Positions 5,884 through 14,983 of a DNA stretch of 64,000 nucleotides are shown piece after piece (the first letter of the stretch is position 1; every line of letters begins with the position of its first letter). The stretch is taken from NCBI GenBank assembly GCA_020636255.1, contig JACJYE010000004.1, positions 1-64,000 of the forward strand, given 5' to 3'. The DNA is from Lewinellaceae bacterium. GTDB lineage: Bacteria > Bacteroidota > Bacteroidia > Chitinophagales > Saprospiraceae. Under the pieces are notes generated by a model. That model saw nothing but the letters and a program-made list of their open reading frames with translations. It had not been told where the DNA came from and made no database searches. A program made the position numbers and the translations under genes.

Positions 5884-7781
5884 GGGTTAAGGGGTATATA
5901 AAGAGTGGCCGAGGTGCCGCAGTCCTCTTCGCCTGGGCTGGCGTCGGTTATATCGAGCCGGTATCGCTTGCCATACGCCTGGTTGAGTGCTGTAATCCGC
6001 TGGTGAACGTTCTGCAGGCCAGTGCTCTGGTATTGTGACTGGTGCCTGGTCTTCAGCGCCAGCGACCGGCTTCGGCCGATGCCGTCGTCGGTTATGCTGG
6101 CTACCAGCTCCTCTCCCACCCTTTTCAGGGCCACTGTCAGGCGCCCCTTACCGGCCTTATAGCGCAGGCCGTGCCAAATGGCGTTTTCGACAAAAGGCTG
6201 CAGCAGCATGGGGGGGATCTCGATACCGGTATACGTAATATCCTTGTCTTTCTCGATGGTGTAGTCGAACTTATCCTGAAAGCGCTGGTGCTCCAGCTTC
6301 AGGTAAAGCTCCAGGACTTCGAGCTCCTCTTCCAGCGAGATGAAGTCCTTTTGGCTGTGGTCGAGCACCAGGCGCATCAGCCGGGCAAAATCTGCCAGGA
6401 ACTTATTGGCTGCGCGTTCGTCGTTCTGAGAGATAAAATGGTTCACGCTGTTGAGTGCGTTGAACAGAAAGTGAGGGTTCATCTGCGTGCGGAGCGACTT
6501 GAGCAATAGCAACTGGTTGGCCCGGCGGCGGGCACGCACGTTTTTCATAATAAAATAGAGGGAAAAGGCTGCGGCAAGCAATAGCAGGGCAAGCGAGGCA
6601 ATGGTGACCTGTTGTATACGTATGCGGTTGTTCAGCAGGGCCTTTTCCGTCTCCTGGAGGGCGAAGTCCTTGATCAGCAGGTCAATATCGCTCTGGTTTT
6701 TGAGGATAGCTGCCTGCCGGGCCAGTTCCTGTTGTTTCTGGTGCAGCACCTGTTCGTTTTCCGCGATATACTGCTGGTACTCTTTGGCAGCCTGGCTGTA
6801 AGCTCCCTTTTTCAGGCTAAGTTCGGATGCGGTTTTGTACACTTCAGCGCGTTTGGCAGGGCTGACCTTTCCTCCTAGCAGGGCTTTCGACGCCTCAACG
6901 TATTTGCCAGCTTCGGAGAGGTCGCCTTTCTCCAGGTAAAGCGACGCCAGCTGCATCTGGCCATCTACCAGCACTTCCGGCGGGGCCTGTTGCGCCTGCT
7001 GGCTTTGGAGTGTATTGAGCGAAAGCTCGATCTGTTCACTGTCGGAAAGGTTGTCTGCTTCCAGGGCCTGTTTGGCCTCCTGTATCGGCAGGTAATCCTC
7101 TGCTACCCTGTTCTGGCGTGGGATGCTGTTCAGCGATTTATCGTAGGATTGGCGGGCCTGTTCTCTGTCCTGCTGCGTGAGATAGGCCTGCGACCGCTGG
7201 GCTTCGATGCGCGACAGGGAGAGGCTGTCGTTGTTCCTGGTGTAAAGATGTTCCAGGGTGTCGTACATACGCAGGCCCTGCTCGGGTTGTCCTGAAGCGA
7301 CGGCCAGCTTTGCCAGGCCTTCCCGGCAAAGGCCAACGAGCTCGGGGTCTTTGGTATCGGAGAGGCAGAGGTTGAAGCTTTTCTCCGATGCTGCAAACTG
7401 CCCGAGCTTCAGCTGAAGCGACCCCATCCGGTAGTAGTTTTGAGCGCGCAATGGCGTCCGCGCAATGGCTCCCAGAAGGTAATAGGCCTGCTGGTAACGC
7501 TTCAGGGCCAGTTCGGGCTGGTGGATATTTTCGTAGATGCCGCCCAGCAGATAATAGGACTCCGCTTCTGATGCTTTGTCGCCTGCCTTCCGGCTGCCGA
7601 TGATGACCCCTTCCAATACCTTAATGGCCCCTTCCGGGTTGGAAGTGTTAAGCTTGCGGGCCTGTTCCAGCTGTTGCAGGTAGTCAGGCTGCTGCCGCCC
7701 TTTTTTTGCGGCTTGCGCTTGCAAAGGCAGCCCGCCCGCCAGGCAGCAAAGAAGGAGTAAGATGTATTTCCAGCGCATCAT
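5880..7781 (-). CDS. TPR-containing LytS-family sensor histidine kinase
   Basis: With the start at 7781 (or 7778) the product is 633 residues and begins with a clear signal peptide (MMRWKYILLLLCCLAGGLPL, then QAQA). The upstream part of the open frame is not expected to be translated. Residues about 35-370 are a string of TPR-like helices predicted to be periplasmic. A membrane segment lies near 393-416. The His_kinase domain follows with MNPHFLFNALNS (phosphoacceptor about His437) and an ATPase part with LQPFVENAIWHGL and DDGIG. The architecture is typical of Bacteroidota sensors without a classical HAMP. It overlaps the response-regulator gene by four bases. Confidence 0.93.
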   Translation of the reverse strand: MMRWKYILLLLCCLAGGLPLQAQAAKKGRQQPDYLQQLEQARKLNTSNPEGAIKVLEGVIIGSRKAGDKASEAESYYLLGGIYENIHQPELALKRYQQAYYLLGAIARTPLRAQNYYRMGSLQLKLGQFAASEKSFNLCLSDTKDPELVGLCREGLAKLAVASGQPEQGLRMYDTLEHLYTRNNDSLSLSRIEAQRSQAYLTQQDREQARQSYDKSLNSIPRQNRVAEDYLPIQEAKQALEADNLSDSEQIELSLNTLQSQQAQQAPPEVLVDGQMQLASLYLEKGDLSEAGKYVEASKALLGGKVSPAKRAEVYKTASELSLKKGAYSQAAKEYQQYIAENEQVLHQKQQELARQAAILKNQSDIDLLIKDFALQETEKALLNNRIRIQQVTIASLALLLLAAAFSLYFIMKNVRARRRANQLLLLKSLRTQMNPHFLFNALNSVNHFISQNDERAANKFLADFARLMRLVLDHSQKDFISLEEELEVLELYLKLEHQRFQDKFDYTIEKDKDITYTGIEIPPMLLQPFVENAIWHGLRYKAGKGRLTVALKRVGEELVASITDDGIGRSRSLALKTRHQSQYQSTGLQNVHQRITALNQAYGKRYRLDITDASPGEEDCGTSATLYIPLNP

Positions 7782-7959
7782 ACAGCCTAAAGATAGTACA
7801 CTTTCCGCATATCCGTTTTTTTGAAAATGAGCCCAAAAGCTGCTTTTACAAAGTGTACGGGGCCTTTCCCGGACTGAAAGGCCGTCGTGGCAAAGGCTGC
7901 CTTTTTTTTCTTCTTTTTTTCCCGGAATATGGCGGTGATAACCAAAAAAATACCACGCC

Positions 7960-9153
7960 ATGAAAAACATGAGAACCTACCTGAGCATAGCCGCTTTCAG
8001 CCTGCTCATCGCATTGCTCGGCGCTGCCCATCTTACTTCCGCAGCGAAAATGATCGGGCGCTGGGTGCCTGTCCGAATGCTTATGGCCCATAGCGGGCTG
8101 AGCAAAAACCTGGCGAAAAAAAGCAACCTCATACAGGTTGCACTTTTACTCGACACCAGCAATTCGATGGATGGCCTTATCGAGCAGGCCAAGTCGCAGC
8201 TCTGGAGCATCCTCGGCGAATTATCCAGAATGAAAAAGGAAGGGGAAACGCCTGAGCTGGAGATCGCATTGTACGAATACGGCAACCTCGGCCTGCCGCA
8301 AAGCAATGGCTACATCCGCCAGGCTACGCCATTTACCAAGGATATGGACCTCGTTTCCGAAATGCTGTTCGCCCTCGACACCCATGGCGGCGATGAGTTC
8401 TGTGGCCAGGTGATCCACACCTCTCTTCAGGACTTGGAATGGGGCGCCGAACAGAGCAGCCTCCGCCTGATCTACATCGCCGGCAATGAGCCGTTCACCC
8501 AGGGCGCCTACCCTTATGCCGAAGCCTGCTCGTTGGCGAAAGAGAAGGGCGTTATCGTCAATACGATCTTTTGCGGGGAATTGGAGGAAGGTATAGCCGG
8601 TGAGTGGAAAAAAGGCGCCGATATAGCGCTAGGTGCTTATGCTGCGATCAACCAGGGCCTTCAAACGGCTTATGTCGAATCGCCGTTCGACAGCGATATC
8701 ACCCGGCTGAACGAGGAGCTGAACCAGACCTACCTGCCCTTTGGCGAGCAAGGTGTGTTGCACCAGCAAAAGCAGGTAACCCAGGATGCCAATGCAGTTA
8801 AGTACGGGCATGCGAACATGGCCGACCGGGCTTCCTTTAAAGCATCCAAACAATATTCCAACGACCAATGGGACCTGGTCGATGCTTATCAAAAGGATAA
8901 AACAGCCATCAGGGACAAGGAAGCCCTGCCGGAAAACATGAAAGCGATGAGCCAGGAAGAAATAGAAGCAGAGATCCAGCGCCTGTCTGTGAACAGGGCC
9001 GAAATACAACAGCAGATACTTCAGCTGAACGATAAGAGGCGGGCGTTTATCCAGGAAAGGGACGCTGAAAAGCAGCATGCGGAAAGCCTCGAAAACTCGA
9101 TCCTGAAATCGCTGCGCGAACAGGCCAGGGCCAAGGGGTTCGTAGTGGAATAA
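7960..9153 (+). CDS. Exported von Willebrand factor A domain protein
   Basis: The 397-residue product has a hydrophobic N-terminal signal or anchor (about residues 7-28). From residue 58 it is a vWA domain: VALLLDTSNSMDG carries the MIDAS motif DxSxS starting at Asp65, and the domain continues to about residue 240 (LRLIYIAGNEPFTQG, VIVNTIFCG). The C-terminal 70 residues are helical and charged, likely a coiled coil. vWA domains bind partners through a metal ion, so this is probably a periplasmic or surface adaptor; the ligand is unknown. The gene stands alone, divergent from the kinase, with the ATG at 7960 or 7969 as start. Confidence 0.85.
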   Translation: MKNMRTYLSIAAFSLLIALLGAAHLTSAAKMIGRWVPVRMLMAHSGLSKNLAKKSNLIQVALLLDTSNSMDGLIEQAKSQLWSILGELSRMKKEGETPELEIALYEYGNLGLPQSNGYIRQATPFTKDMDLVSEMLFALDTHGGDEFCGQVIHTSLQDLEWGAEQSSLRLIYIAGNEPFTQGAYPYAEACSLAKEKGVIVNTIFCGELEEGIAGEWKKGADIALGAYAAINQGLQTAYVESPFDSDITRLNEELNQTYLPFGEQGVLHQQKQVTQDANAVKYGHANMADRASFKASKQYSNDQWDLVDAYQKDKTAIRDKEALPENMKAMSQEEIEAEIQRLSVNRAEIQQQILQLNDKRRAFIQERDAEKQHAESLENSILKSLREQARAKGFVVE

Positions 9154-9257
9154 CGGCCGGAGCAAGCCCCGGAAAATGGCCGGTTATGTGCGGAATGTCA
9201 CAGGAGCGTTGCATACCGTATGGTATACTTGCGCTCGAACCAATAAACGCACGACTT

Positions 9258-10850
9258 ATGAACCGTCTACTGCACTTTGTGTTCTTCCTGGCCAGCTTTT
9301 CCGGGGCGCTCTCAGCTCAGCCCGCTTTCCGGCTACACCTGGAGCCCTATTCAATAGAAGGTTTCACTGGTATTCAGTCCTTTGCCAGTGGGCAGGACGG
9401 GCCGTATATCCTGCTGTTGGGAGGCCGTACTGACGGCCTGCACCTGCGGATGCCTTTCGCTTCTTTTGCTGCTGAAGGGAACAACACGGCAATTCAGGTG
9501 ATACAACCGGAAACGGGCCAGCATTGGGCTGCTTCGGCATCAACGCTGCCGGATGCCCTCTATGAACAGGTGCAATCCACCAATATGGAATTCTACCAGG
9601 AAGGCAACTACCTCTATCTGACGGGAGGTTATGGCTACAGCCCGACATTAGGGGATCATACGACCTTCGAATACCTGACGGCGGTGGATGTTCCTGGTTT
9701 GATCAACGCCATCATCGATGGAAATTCCATCACGCCCTATTTCAGGCAGGCCAGCGACGAACGCATGGCCGTTACAGGGGGTTACCTGCTCAAAACCGGC
9801 GATACGTTCTACCTTGTCGGGGGGCAGCGTTTTGAAGGCCGGTATAACCCGCATAACGGCCCCTCGTTTGTGCAGGATTACACCAACCAGATCCGGAAAT
9901 TCCGGATCGCCGATGACGGGCAGGCCTTATCCATCACCGATTATGAGGCGATTACCGATGAGGCCAACCTGCACCGACGCGACTACAACGTCCTGCCCCA
10001 GGTTTTTCCGGACGGAACAGTGGGTATGACCGCTTTTTCGGGGGTATTTCAACATGATGTAGACCTGCCATTCCTGAACTCAGTAGATATCACGCCTTCG
10101 GGGCATTTCGTCAACAACGATTTCCTGCAGTACCTCAACCACTACCACTGCGGCACGGCCGCGTTGTACGATGCACAAAACAACGCCATGCACAGCGTTT
10201 TCTTCGGGGGTATCAGCCAGTTTTACCTGGATGCCGGCGGCAATCTCGTAGAGGACGCTAACGTCCCGTTCGTTACCACCATAGGGCTGGTAAGCCGCTG
10301 GAGCGACGGCAGCATGCAGGAAGCAAAGATCGGCGATATGCCCGCATTACTGGGCGCAAGTTCGGAATTCATCCCTCACCCTTCAGTGCCGCTCTCCCAC
10401 CCCGGCATCATCGACATGAATGCCCTGGTCGATTCCACCCTTGCCGGATATCTCATCGGTGGTATTGAAAGTACGGCGGCAAACATCTTTTTTACCAATA
10501 CGGGCGAAGAAAGCTGGGCCCGGCCATCCATCTTCCGGGTTTACTACATTCCCGAAGCAACTTCCTCTTACAGAGAAGTAAGGGCTCCTCACCTGTTACA
10601 GGGGCTCGCGCTTTCTCCAAACCCATCCAGCGGCACCCTGAAAATTGACTTCGAACTCCTGAATGAGCTTTCCGTTACTATTCTGGCCCAGGATTCTTCC
10701 GGGCATATCGTTTTCGAACGCCAGCTCGGAAAATTACCGGCCGGGCCACAAGTGGAGGTACTGTCCCTCCCCGCTCTGCCTGCCGGCTTGTATACTCTGA
10801 CACTTAGGGCCGGAAGGGAGCTGTTGTCGGCATCTTTTGTACTGGATTGA
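9258..10850 (+). CDS. Secreted protein with type IX secretion C-terminal domain
   Basis: From the ATG at 9258 the protein is 530 residues. It has a signal peptide (MNRLLHFVFFLASFSGALSA), a large middle part with repeated Gly-Gly and beta-strand motifs reminiscent of kelch-like propellers (YLYLTGGYGYS, TFYLVGGQRF, HSVFFGGISQFYL, AGYLIGGIES), and a C-terminal domain of about 80 residues. That domain has the sorting-signal features LALSPNPSSGTLKI and LPAGLYTLTLRAG. Type IX substrates are moved across the outer membrane and usually fixed to the surface. The enzymatic role is unknown. A propeller-type binding role is a guess from the repeats. Confidence 0.85.
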   Translation: MNRLLHFVFFLASFSGALSAQPAFRLHLEPYSIEGFTGIQSFASGQDGPYILLLGGRTDGLHLRMPFASFAAEGNNTAIQVIQPETGQHWAASASTLPDALYEQVQSTNMEFYQEGNYLYLTGGYGYSPTLGDHTTFEYLTAVDVPGLINAIIDGNSITPYFRQASDERMAVTGGYLLKTGDTFYLVGGQRFEGRYNPHNGPSFVQDYTNQIRKFRIADDGQALSITDYEAITDEANLHRRDYNVLPQVFPDGTVGMTAFSGVFQHDVDLPFLNSVDITPSGHFVNNDFLQYLNHYHCGTAALYDAQNNAMHSVFFGGISQFYLDAGGNLVEDANVPFVTTIGLVSRWSDGSMQEAKIGDMPALLGASSEFIPHPSVPLSHPGIIDMNALVDSTLAGYLIGGIESTAANIFFTNTGEESWARPSIFRVYYIPEATSSYREVRAPHLLQGLALSPNPSSGTLKIDFELLNELSVTILAQDSSGHIVFERQLGKLPAGPQVEVLSLPALPAGLYTLTLRAGRELLSASFVLD

Positions 10851-11013
10851 CTTGGTAAACATCAAAAAATAAGTTCGACGATTTTGCGATATGGCTTAGT
10901 TGTTCGTGGTATTTTTTGTTAGTTTGTTTTTCTTGTGTGGAAAATATTAACTGAGTAAAAAAGAGCTGCAAACAAGCTCTTAGGTGCCTTAAATTGGAAG
11001 GAAGGTTTCCGGT

Positions 11014-11556
11014 ATGAAGCTAATCATCGTCGTAGCCAAGTCTGACAACAACGCGATAGGTAAGAACGGGGAGTTGCCCTGGCATCTGCCTGCCGACCTG
11101 GCGTTTTTCGAGCGGCAGATCGAAGGTTGTTACCTGCTCAGCGGGCGCAGGTCTTACGAATCGGAACAAGGTAAGGATATCTTTAAAGGCCGGGATTTTG
11201 TCGTGCTTACCCGCCGGGCTGGTTATAAGGCAAGAGGAGGAAAAGTAGCAGGGACTGTAGCGGAAGGGATTGAAATAGCTCGGGGTGATGGTGCGCGCCG
11301 CTTATGTATATTGGGCGGGGCTGAAGTGTACCGCCAAACGATCGGCCTGGCGGACGAACTCATCGTCACGGAGATACACACCAGGATCGATGGCGATGCT
11401 TTTTTCCCCGAAATAAACCCGTCCCTATGGGAAGAAACGAAAAGGGAGGAACACGCCAAAGACGGCGAGAACCCTTATGATTATGCTTTTGTGTGGTATG
11501 GGAGGGTTAAGGAGAGAGGGGGTACGAGTTATCAGGAGGCATCTACGCATGCGTAG
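11014..11556 (+). CDS. folA: Dihydrofolate reductase
   Basis: The 180-residue protein carries the DHFR signature (IIVVAKSDNNAIGKNGELPW, HLPADLAFF), an NADPH-binding region (LCILGGAEVYRQTIGLADEL) and TEIHTRIDGDAFFPEI near the C-terminus. It reduces dihydrofolate to tetrahydrofolate with NADPH in the cytoplasm. The fold length is normal but the C-terminus carries about 15 extra residues. The last residues (EASTHA) and stop codon lie within a perfect 34-base palindrome. It has a 160-base AT-rich upstream region and converges with the DUF5777 operon. Confidence 0.95.
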   Translation: MKLIIVVAKSDNNAIGKNGELPWHLPADLAFFERQIEGCYLLSGRRSYESEQGKDIFKGRDFVVLTRRAGYKARGGKVAGTVAEGIEIARGDGARRLCILGGAEVYRQTIGLADELIVTEIHTRIDGDAFFPEINPSLWEETKREEHAKDGENPYDYAFVWYGRVKERGGTSYQEASTHA

Positions 11557-11566
11557 ATGCCTCCTG
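11533..11566. terminator. Perfect 34-base palindrome over the folA stop codon
   Basis: The arm CAGGAGGCATCTACGCA (11533-11549) is followed immediately by its exact complement. The palindrome spans the folA stop at 11554-11556 and ends 14 bases before the converging gene's stop. It can form a 15-bp or longer hairpin in either transcript and is best read as a bidirectional terminator, although no T run follows. Confidence 0.6.
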
Positions 11567-11579
11567 AATATCCATTATC

Positions 11580-12467
11580 TTATTCAAATTTGGGTTTAAC
11601 GACCGTAAACACCCTGGAGACGTTGAAGCCGAAATGTATCCCGCCGTCCAGCCAATCCTGAGTGGTTTCGGTGACGAAGCCTTTTTCGATCATGGAGGTG
11701 GAATTGGTAAAATGCAGCTGGAATACGTGCCCGCCCGTTTCGATATCGAACCCGATAGACAGGGAATTCAGGTATTCCGGGCCGAGCTGGTCCGGGAGTA
11801 CGTAAATGTACTCGGCGTTGAGGGCAACGCGTTTGGTCAGCTTGATCCGGCCGGCAGCGGCTATAGCGATCACATCATGTGCCTCCGCATTGGTAGCCAC
11901 CAGGTTGCGGTGGACTACAGTCGGAGAGAGCTGCACGCTGAAGTTCTCGCTGAACTTCCTGCCAACGATGAGTTGGTAGGTATAATACAGGCGGGAGCTA
12001 AAATAATTATCCCTTTCGGGGTTTTCCCATTTCAGCGTCTGAATGGCTGCTGTAGCGAGCAGTGCCGCCGATACAGGCATATTGCGCTTCCCACTGCTTT
12101 GGCGCAGGAACTTGTACTTCAGGAACCCGTCATACGCCTTTTGGTAGCTGCTGCGGCCAATACCTACGGTAAGCTGGTTCGTTATACCGTAATCCAGCCC
12201 GAGCCTTATAGAGGCGTTATCCAGCCCGAACAACTCGTAAGCTCCACGGTTCAGCGTACCGAAGCGGTGGGATATTTTAAAATCCAGCACCCCGGCAGAT
12301 GTGCTTTCCAACGAATGCAGGTTGATCACCCGGTTTGTCTTGAAGCTGGCGGTGGTATAAGTAGTTACCTCTTCCTCGTCGCCCAGCATCGACAGCAGGC
12401 TGTCATCCTGCCCACGGGCAGTGATAGATAAAAAGCACAGTGCGGCAATCGGCAGCCAGTTTTTCAT
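11580..12467 (-). CDS. DUF5777 outer-membrane beta-barrel protein
   Basis: The 295-residue product has a signal peptide (MKNWLPIAALCFLSITARG) and then alternating-hydrophobicity strands: FKTNRVINLHSLESTSAGVL, DFKISHRFGTLNRGAYELFG, LGLDYGITNQLTVGIG, and a C-terminal FNVSRVFTVVKPKFE. These are features of DUF5777 barrels. The family has no known function. The final aromatic-containing strand fits outer-membrane insertion. It is the last gene of a five-gene leftward operon with YceI, an OB-fold protein and two haem lipoproteins, a grouping seen repeatedly in marine Bacteroidota, which suggests a shared envelope redox or binding role. Confidence 0.85.
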   Translation of the reverse strand: MKNWLPIAALCFLSITARGQDDSLLSMLGDEEEVTTYTTASFKTNRVINLHSLESTSAGVLDFKISHRFGTLNRGAYELFGLDNASIRLGLDYGITNQLTVGIGRSSYQKAYDGFLKYKFLRQSSGKRNMPVSAALLATAAIQTLKWENPERDNYFSSRLYYTYQLIVGRKFSENFSVQLSPTVVHRNLVATNAEAHDVIAIAAAGRIKLTKRVALNAEYIYVLPDQLGPEYLNSLSIGFDIETGGHVFQLHFTNSTSMIEKGFVTETTQDWLDGGIHFGFNVSRVFTVVKPKFE

Positions 12468-12501
12468 TTTATTGCTTGTTTACTCCGTTATCGGTAATTC
12501 C

Positions 12502-13056
12502 CTACTTTTTCAGCTCTTCGTAGTCGACATCGACGTCAACGCGAACGGTCTTTGCGATCTTCTCGCGTACCACTCCCGGGATCTCGATATTGTAATCGGC
12601 CACGGCGATCTCGAAAGAAGACATCGCTTTAACCTTACCGCCTTTGACGATGATCTTGCCCGGCGCCTCGAGGCTATTGCTTACGCCGTGTATTTCCATG
12701 GTGCCTTTTACCGTTACCGGGTATTCGCCGTCTTTCGCCAGGTTGACATTCTTAGTGTCCGTAAAGGCTCCTTTAAAGGTGGCTTTGGGGTATTTGTCAC
12801 TTTCCATGTAATTCTCGTTGAAGTGCTCCTGCATTAGCGCTTTCTCAAACTGGAAGGCCTTGATGAGCACGGCGAATTCCATCTTGCCGCTTTGGGTATC
12901 CCACACACTGGTCGCTTTGGAATTGTGGGCTTCGATCTTTTCCATTGGGGTATCGGAAAAGAAAGAGACCTTGCCTTCGCGCGTGAAATACCGTTGTGCA
13001 TGTACGGAAGAAATAGCCAGGATAGCTGTAACAGCCAAAAGCAAATACTTTTTCAT
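12502..13056 (-). CDS. YceI-family periplasmic lipid-binding protein
   Basis: The 184-residue protein has a signal peptide (MKKYLLLAVTAILAISSVHA) and a YceI-type lipocalin-like fold. Recognisable segments are FFSDTPMEKIEAHNSKATSV, EFAVLIKAFQFEKALMQEHF, ESDKYPKATFKG, YPVTVKGTMEIHGVSN and DYNIEIPGVV. YceI proteins bind isoprenoid chains such as polyprenyl or quinone lipids in a hydrophobic tunnel. Sitting between a DUF5777 barrel and haem lipoproteins, it may supply or bind a quinone-like lipid; that is inference. Confidence 0.93.
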   Translation of the reverse strand: MKKYLLLAVTAILAISSVHAQRYFTREGKVSFFSDTPMEKIEAHNSKATSVWDTQSGKMEFAVLIKAFQFEKALMQEHFNENYMESDKYPKATFKGAFTDTKNVNLAKDGEYPVTVKGTMEIHGVSNSLEAPGKIIVKGGKVKAMSSFEIAVADYNIEIPGVVREKIAKTVRVDVDVDYEELKK

Positions 13057-13098
13057 AGCAATTTGATTGTTTTATTTGATGATGATCTGAATAAGTTC

Positions 13099-13509
13099 TT
13101 ATACCAGTACGCACCTGACCAGCACCACATCCATGAGCATACCGGTGCAAATGCCTTTTAACGTTAATGATTCTCCTTCTTTAAAATCTTTCCTGGGCTG
13201 TTCGGCCAGGTTGTCCAGCTGGCAGATCACGCCGAACATATCGCTACCGCATTCGAGCGTAATGCTGATATTACCCGCCTCATCCGTATTGGCCTCTTTG
13301 ACGGTGCCGCTCACCTCGATGATCTTATCCAGGAACTTGCTATTGGCTGCGGCCTCGTCGTTCTCATAGGCTGTGAAAAGCTCCGTAGCCGACATAGCCA
13401 TATCTGCCTTGGCGCGGTTCATATTTTCGAAGGGCTTATTGTAGATCATATACCCAACGCCCAGGCCGATTACGGCCAATAGCAAAACTGCTATCAGTAT
13501 TTTTTTCAT
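13099..13509 (-). CDS. OB-fold (tRNA_anti-like) membrane-anchored protein
   Basis: The 136-residue product has an N-terminal membrane anchor or signal (LIAVLLLAVIGLGVGYMIY), a linker, and a small beta domain from residue 45: ELFTAYENDEAAANSKFLDK, IIEVSGTVKEAN, ITLECGSDMFGVICQL, EGESLTLKGICTG. This is the pattern of the tRNA_anti-like OB-fold family found in exported Bacteroidota proteins. Despite the family name, an extracytoplasmic role is expected. Its function is unknown; it is cotranscribed with YceI and the haem lipoproteins. Confidence 0.8.
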   Translation of the reverse strand: MKKILIAVLLLAVIGLGVGYMIYNKPFENMNRAKADMAMSATELFTAYENDEAAANSKFLDKIIEVSGTVKEANTDEAGNISITLECGSDMFGVICQLDNLAEQPRKDFKEGESLTLKGICTGMLMDVVLVRCVLV

Positions 13510-13554
13510 GGTGCTGTGTTTTATAGAAGGTTAACGCGAAAAAGTAAGCCCGTA

Positions 13555-13926
13555 TTAATTATTGGGCGCTCCGTCGACTACCCATTGCTCGATGCGGGAA
13601 ATGAGGCAATCATCGAGCTGAGGCGCTCCGTCGGGCATGGGTGCATACCCGGACTGGTGTTTGACAGCCCCTAACAGGCGGCCGTTATCTGCATAAACCT
13701 TGATATTGGTATAGCCCTCCAGGGTGATATCGCCCAGCCTGGATGCATTGCTGTGACAAAGCAGGCAGTTGTTCTGGATAATGGGGGCGACGGTGCCACT
13801 ATAGGTCACATTGCTCGTATCACATTCCTGAGAAGGGTACAGGTCCTCTTCAACATCGTAGTAGCAGCCGCCAATGGCCAGTATCAGCGAAAAGGCCAGC
13901 AGCAGAATAAAGGGCATTTTTTTCAT
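13555..13926 (-). CDS. Monohaem cytochrome c-like lipoprotein
   Basis: The 123-residue protein has a lipoprotein signal (LAFSLILAIGGC, lipid Cys about 21) and one haem-attachment site CLLCH in the segment APIIQNNCLLCHSNASRLGD. The region ends with PMPDGAPQLDDCLISRIEQW, in which the Met may be the distal ligand. The pattern matches the planctomycete-type cytochrome c domain. It would carry electrons in the periplasm, tethered to a membrane. Its C-terminus (WVVDGAPNN) repeats that of the next gene upstream, so the two are paralogues within the operon. Confidence 0.85.
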   Translation of the reverse strand: MKKMPFILLLAFSLILAIGGCYYDVEEDLYPSQECDTSNVTYSGTVAPIIQNNCLLCHSNASRLGDITLEGYTNIKVYADNGRLLGAVKHQSGYAPMPDGAPQLDDCLISRIEQWVVDGAPNN

Positions 13927-14041
13927 AACAAACGCGTGATAGTTGATCGCTCTGGTTTTTATATTAGTGCTTGTTTGGTGGCCACCCTTTGGGCTAAAAT
14001 ACGTCCCTTTTTATCTCCAAAAGCGGCCTCCACACAAGCAC

Positions 14042-14800
14042 TTAGTTATTAGGCGCGCCGGCATCTACCCAGGACTTGATCTTATCAACAGTACATTGGG
14101 CCAGAGGGTTTGATGCGCCAAATGGCATGGGCACATAACCGTTTTGCCAGGAAATGGCGCCATACAGCCTGCCGTTACCGGCCGCAGCGGCAACGTTTGC
14201 ATGAGAATCCAGCAGCACCCCGCCCGACGGCGCGGAGCCGCTATGGCATCCCAGGCAGTTGTTCTGGATAACCGGGCGAATATCCTGTACGTAACTTACG
14301 TTGTCTGTGTTGCATACACCTGCATTTTGATCGCAACTTTCATTTTTAGCGCCCTGCTGTATCCACTGGTTTATCAGCCCGGCCTGGGCGCTGCTAAGGG
14401 CTTGGTTAGGCGCAGGGGGCATCCTGTCCTCGGGGTCGTTATCGGTGATCATCTTGTAGAGCTTGCTGTTACCGGGCCGGAAAGGGTCTACGTCGGCTGT
14501 ACTCATCACTTTTTCGTATGTCGTCAGCACTACACCGTCTTCGTGGCTGGCCTCGTCGTGGCAACCGCTCAAAGCGCAATTGGAACGCAGGATGGGCAGG
14601 ATATCCCATTCAAAATATACGACATTGGGGTCGCAGGGGGTGCCGGCAGTACTGGTGTCGGGGTTGTTATTGTTCCCGGTGGTGTCGATCGGCGTGACAT
14701 CCTCATCCATGCCCAGAGGAGAGTGCTTGCAGGAGAATATGCTCAACGTTACGCCGACACCAAAAACCAATGCTATCAACCAATAATTTTTCTGCTCCAT
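14042..14800 (-). CDS. Tandem cytochrome c-like lipoprotein with one CX4CH site
   Basis: The 252-residue lipoprotein (signal LVFGVGVTLSIFSC) contains two related domains. Domain 1 has CALSGCH, where four residues separate the cysteines, so it is not a normal CXXCH site. Domain 2 has CLGCH in VIQNNCLGCHSGSAPSGGVL. Possible distal Met ligands are in DRMPPAPNQALS and YVPMPFG. Both domains end in INQWIQQGA / IKSWVDAGAPNN. The second domain is close in sequence to the neighbouring monohaem lipoprotein, indicating duplication. It is the first gene of the operon and has a TATTTTTG -7 box upstream. Confidence 0.85.
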   Translation of the reverse strand: MEQKNYWLIALVFGVGVTLSIFSCKHSPLGMDEDVTPIDTTGNNNNPDTSTAGTPCDPNVVYFEWDILPILRSNCALSGCHDEASHEDGVVLTTYEKVMSTADVDPFRPGNSKLYKMITDNDPEDRMPPAPNQALSSAQAGLINQWIQQGAKNESCDQNAGVCNTDNVSYVQDIRPVIQNNCLGCHSGSAPSGGVLLDSHANVAAAAGNGRLYGAISWQNGYVPMPFGASNPLAQCTVDKIKSWVDAGAPNN

Positions 14801-14829
14801 GTTGCTCTCGTATTGTCGTTTTGTTGAGG

Positions 14830-14837
14830 CAAAAATA
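14830..14837 (-). promoter_or_regulatory. Promoter -7 box (TATTTTTG) of the cytochrome/YceI operon
   Basis: On the minus strand TATTTTTG fits the Bacteroidota -7 consensus TAnnTTTG and lies 30 bases before the first gene of the operon. No clear -33 TTTG element was found. Confidence 0.45.
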
Positions 14838-14983
14838 GGCTGCTCCTACGCGGTGGGCAAGCTGAAGTCCCTGAACGGGAAAAAAAGCCTGCTGAACGGG
14901 AACGCAATTTTTCTGCTCCGGATTTTGGAGAAGGGGCGTTTCATTGGCTATTTTGTTGCCGTATTACCTACAAACCATGGCTT

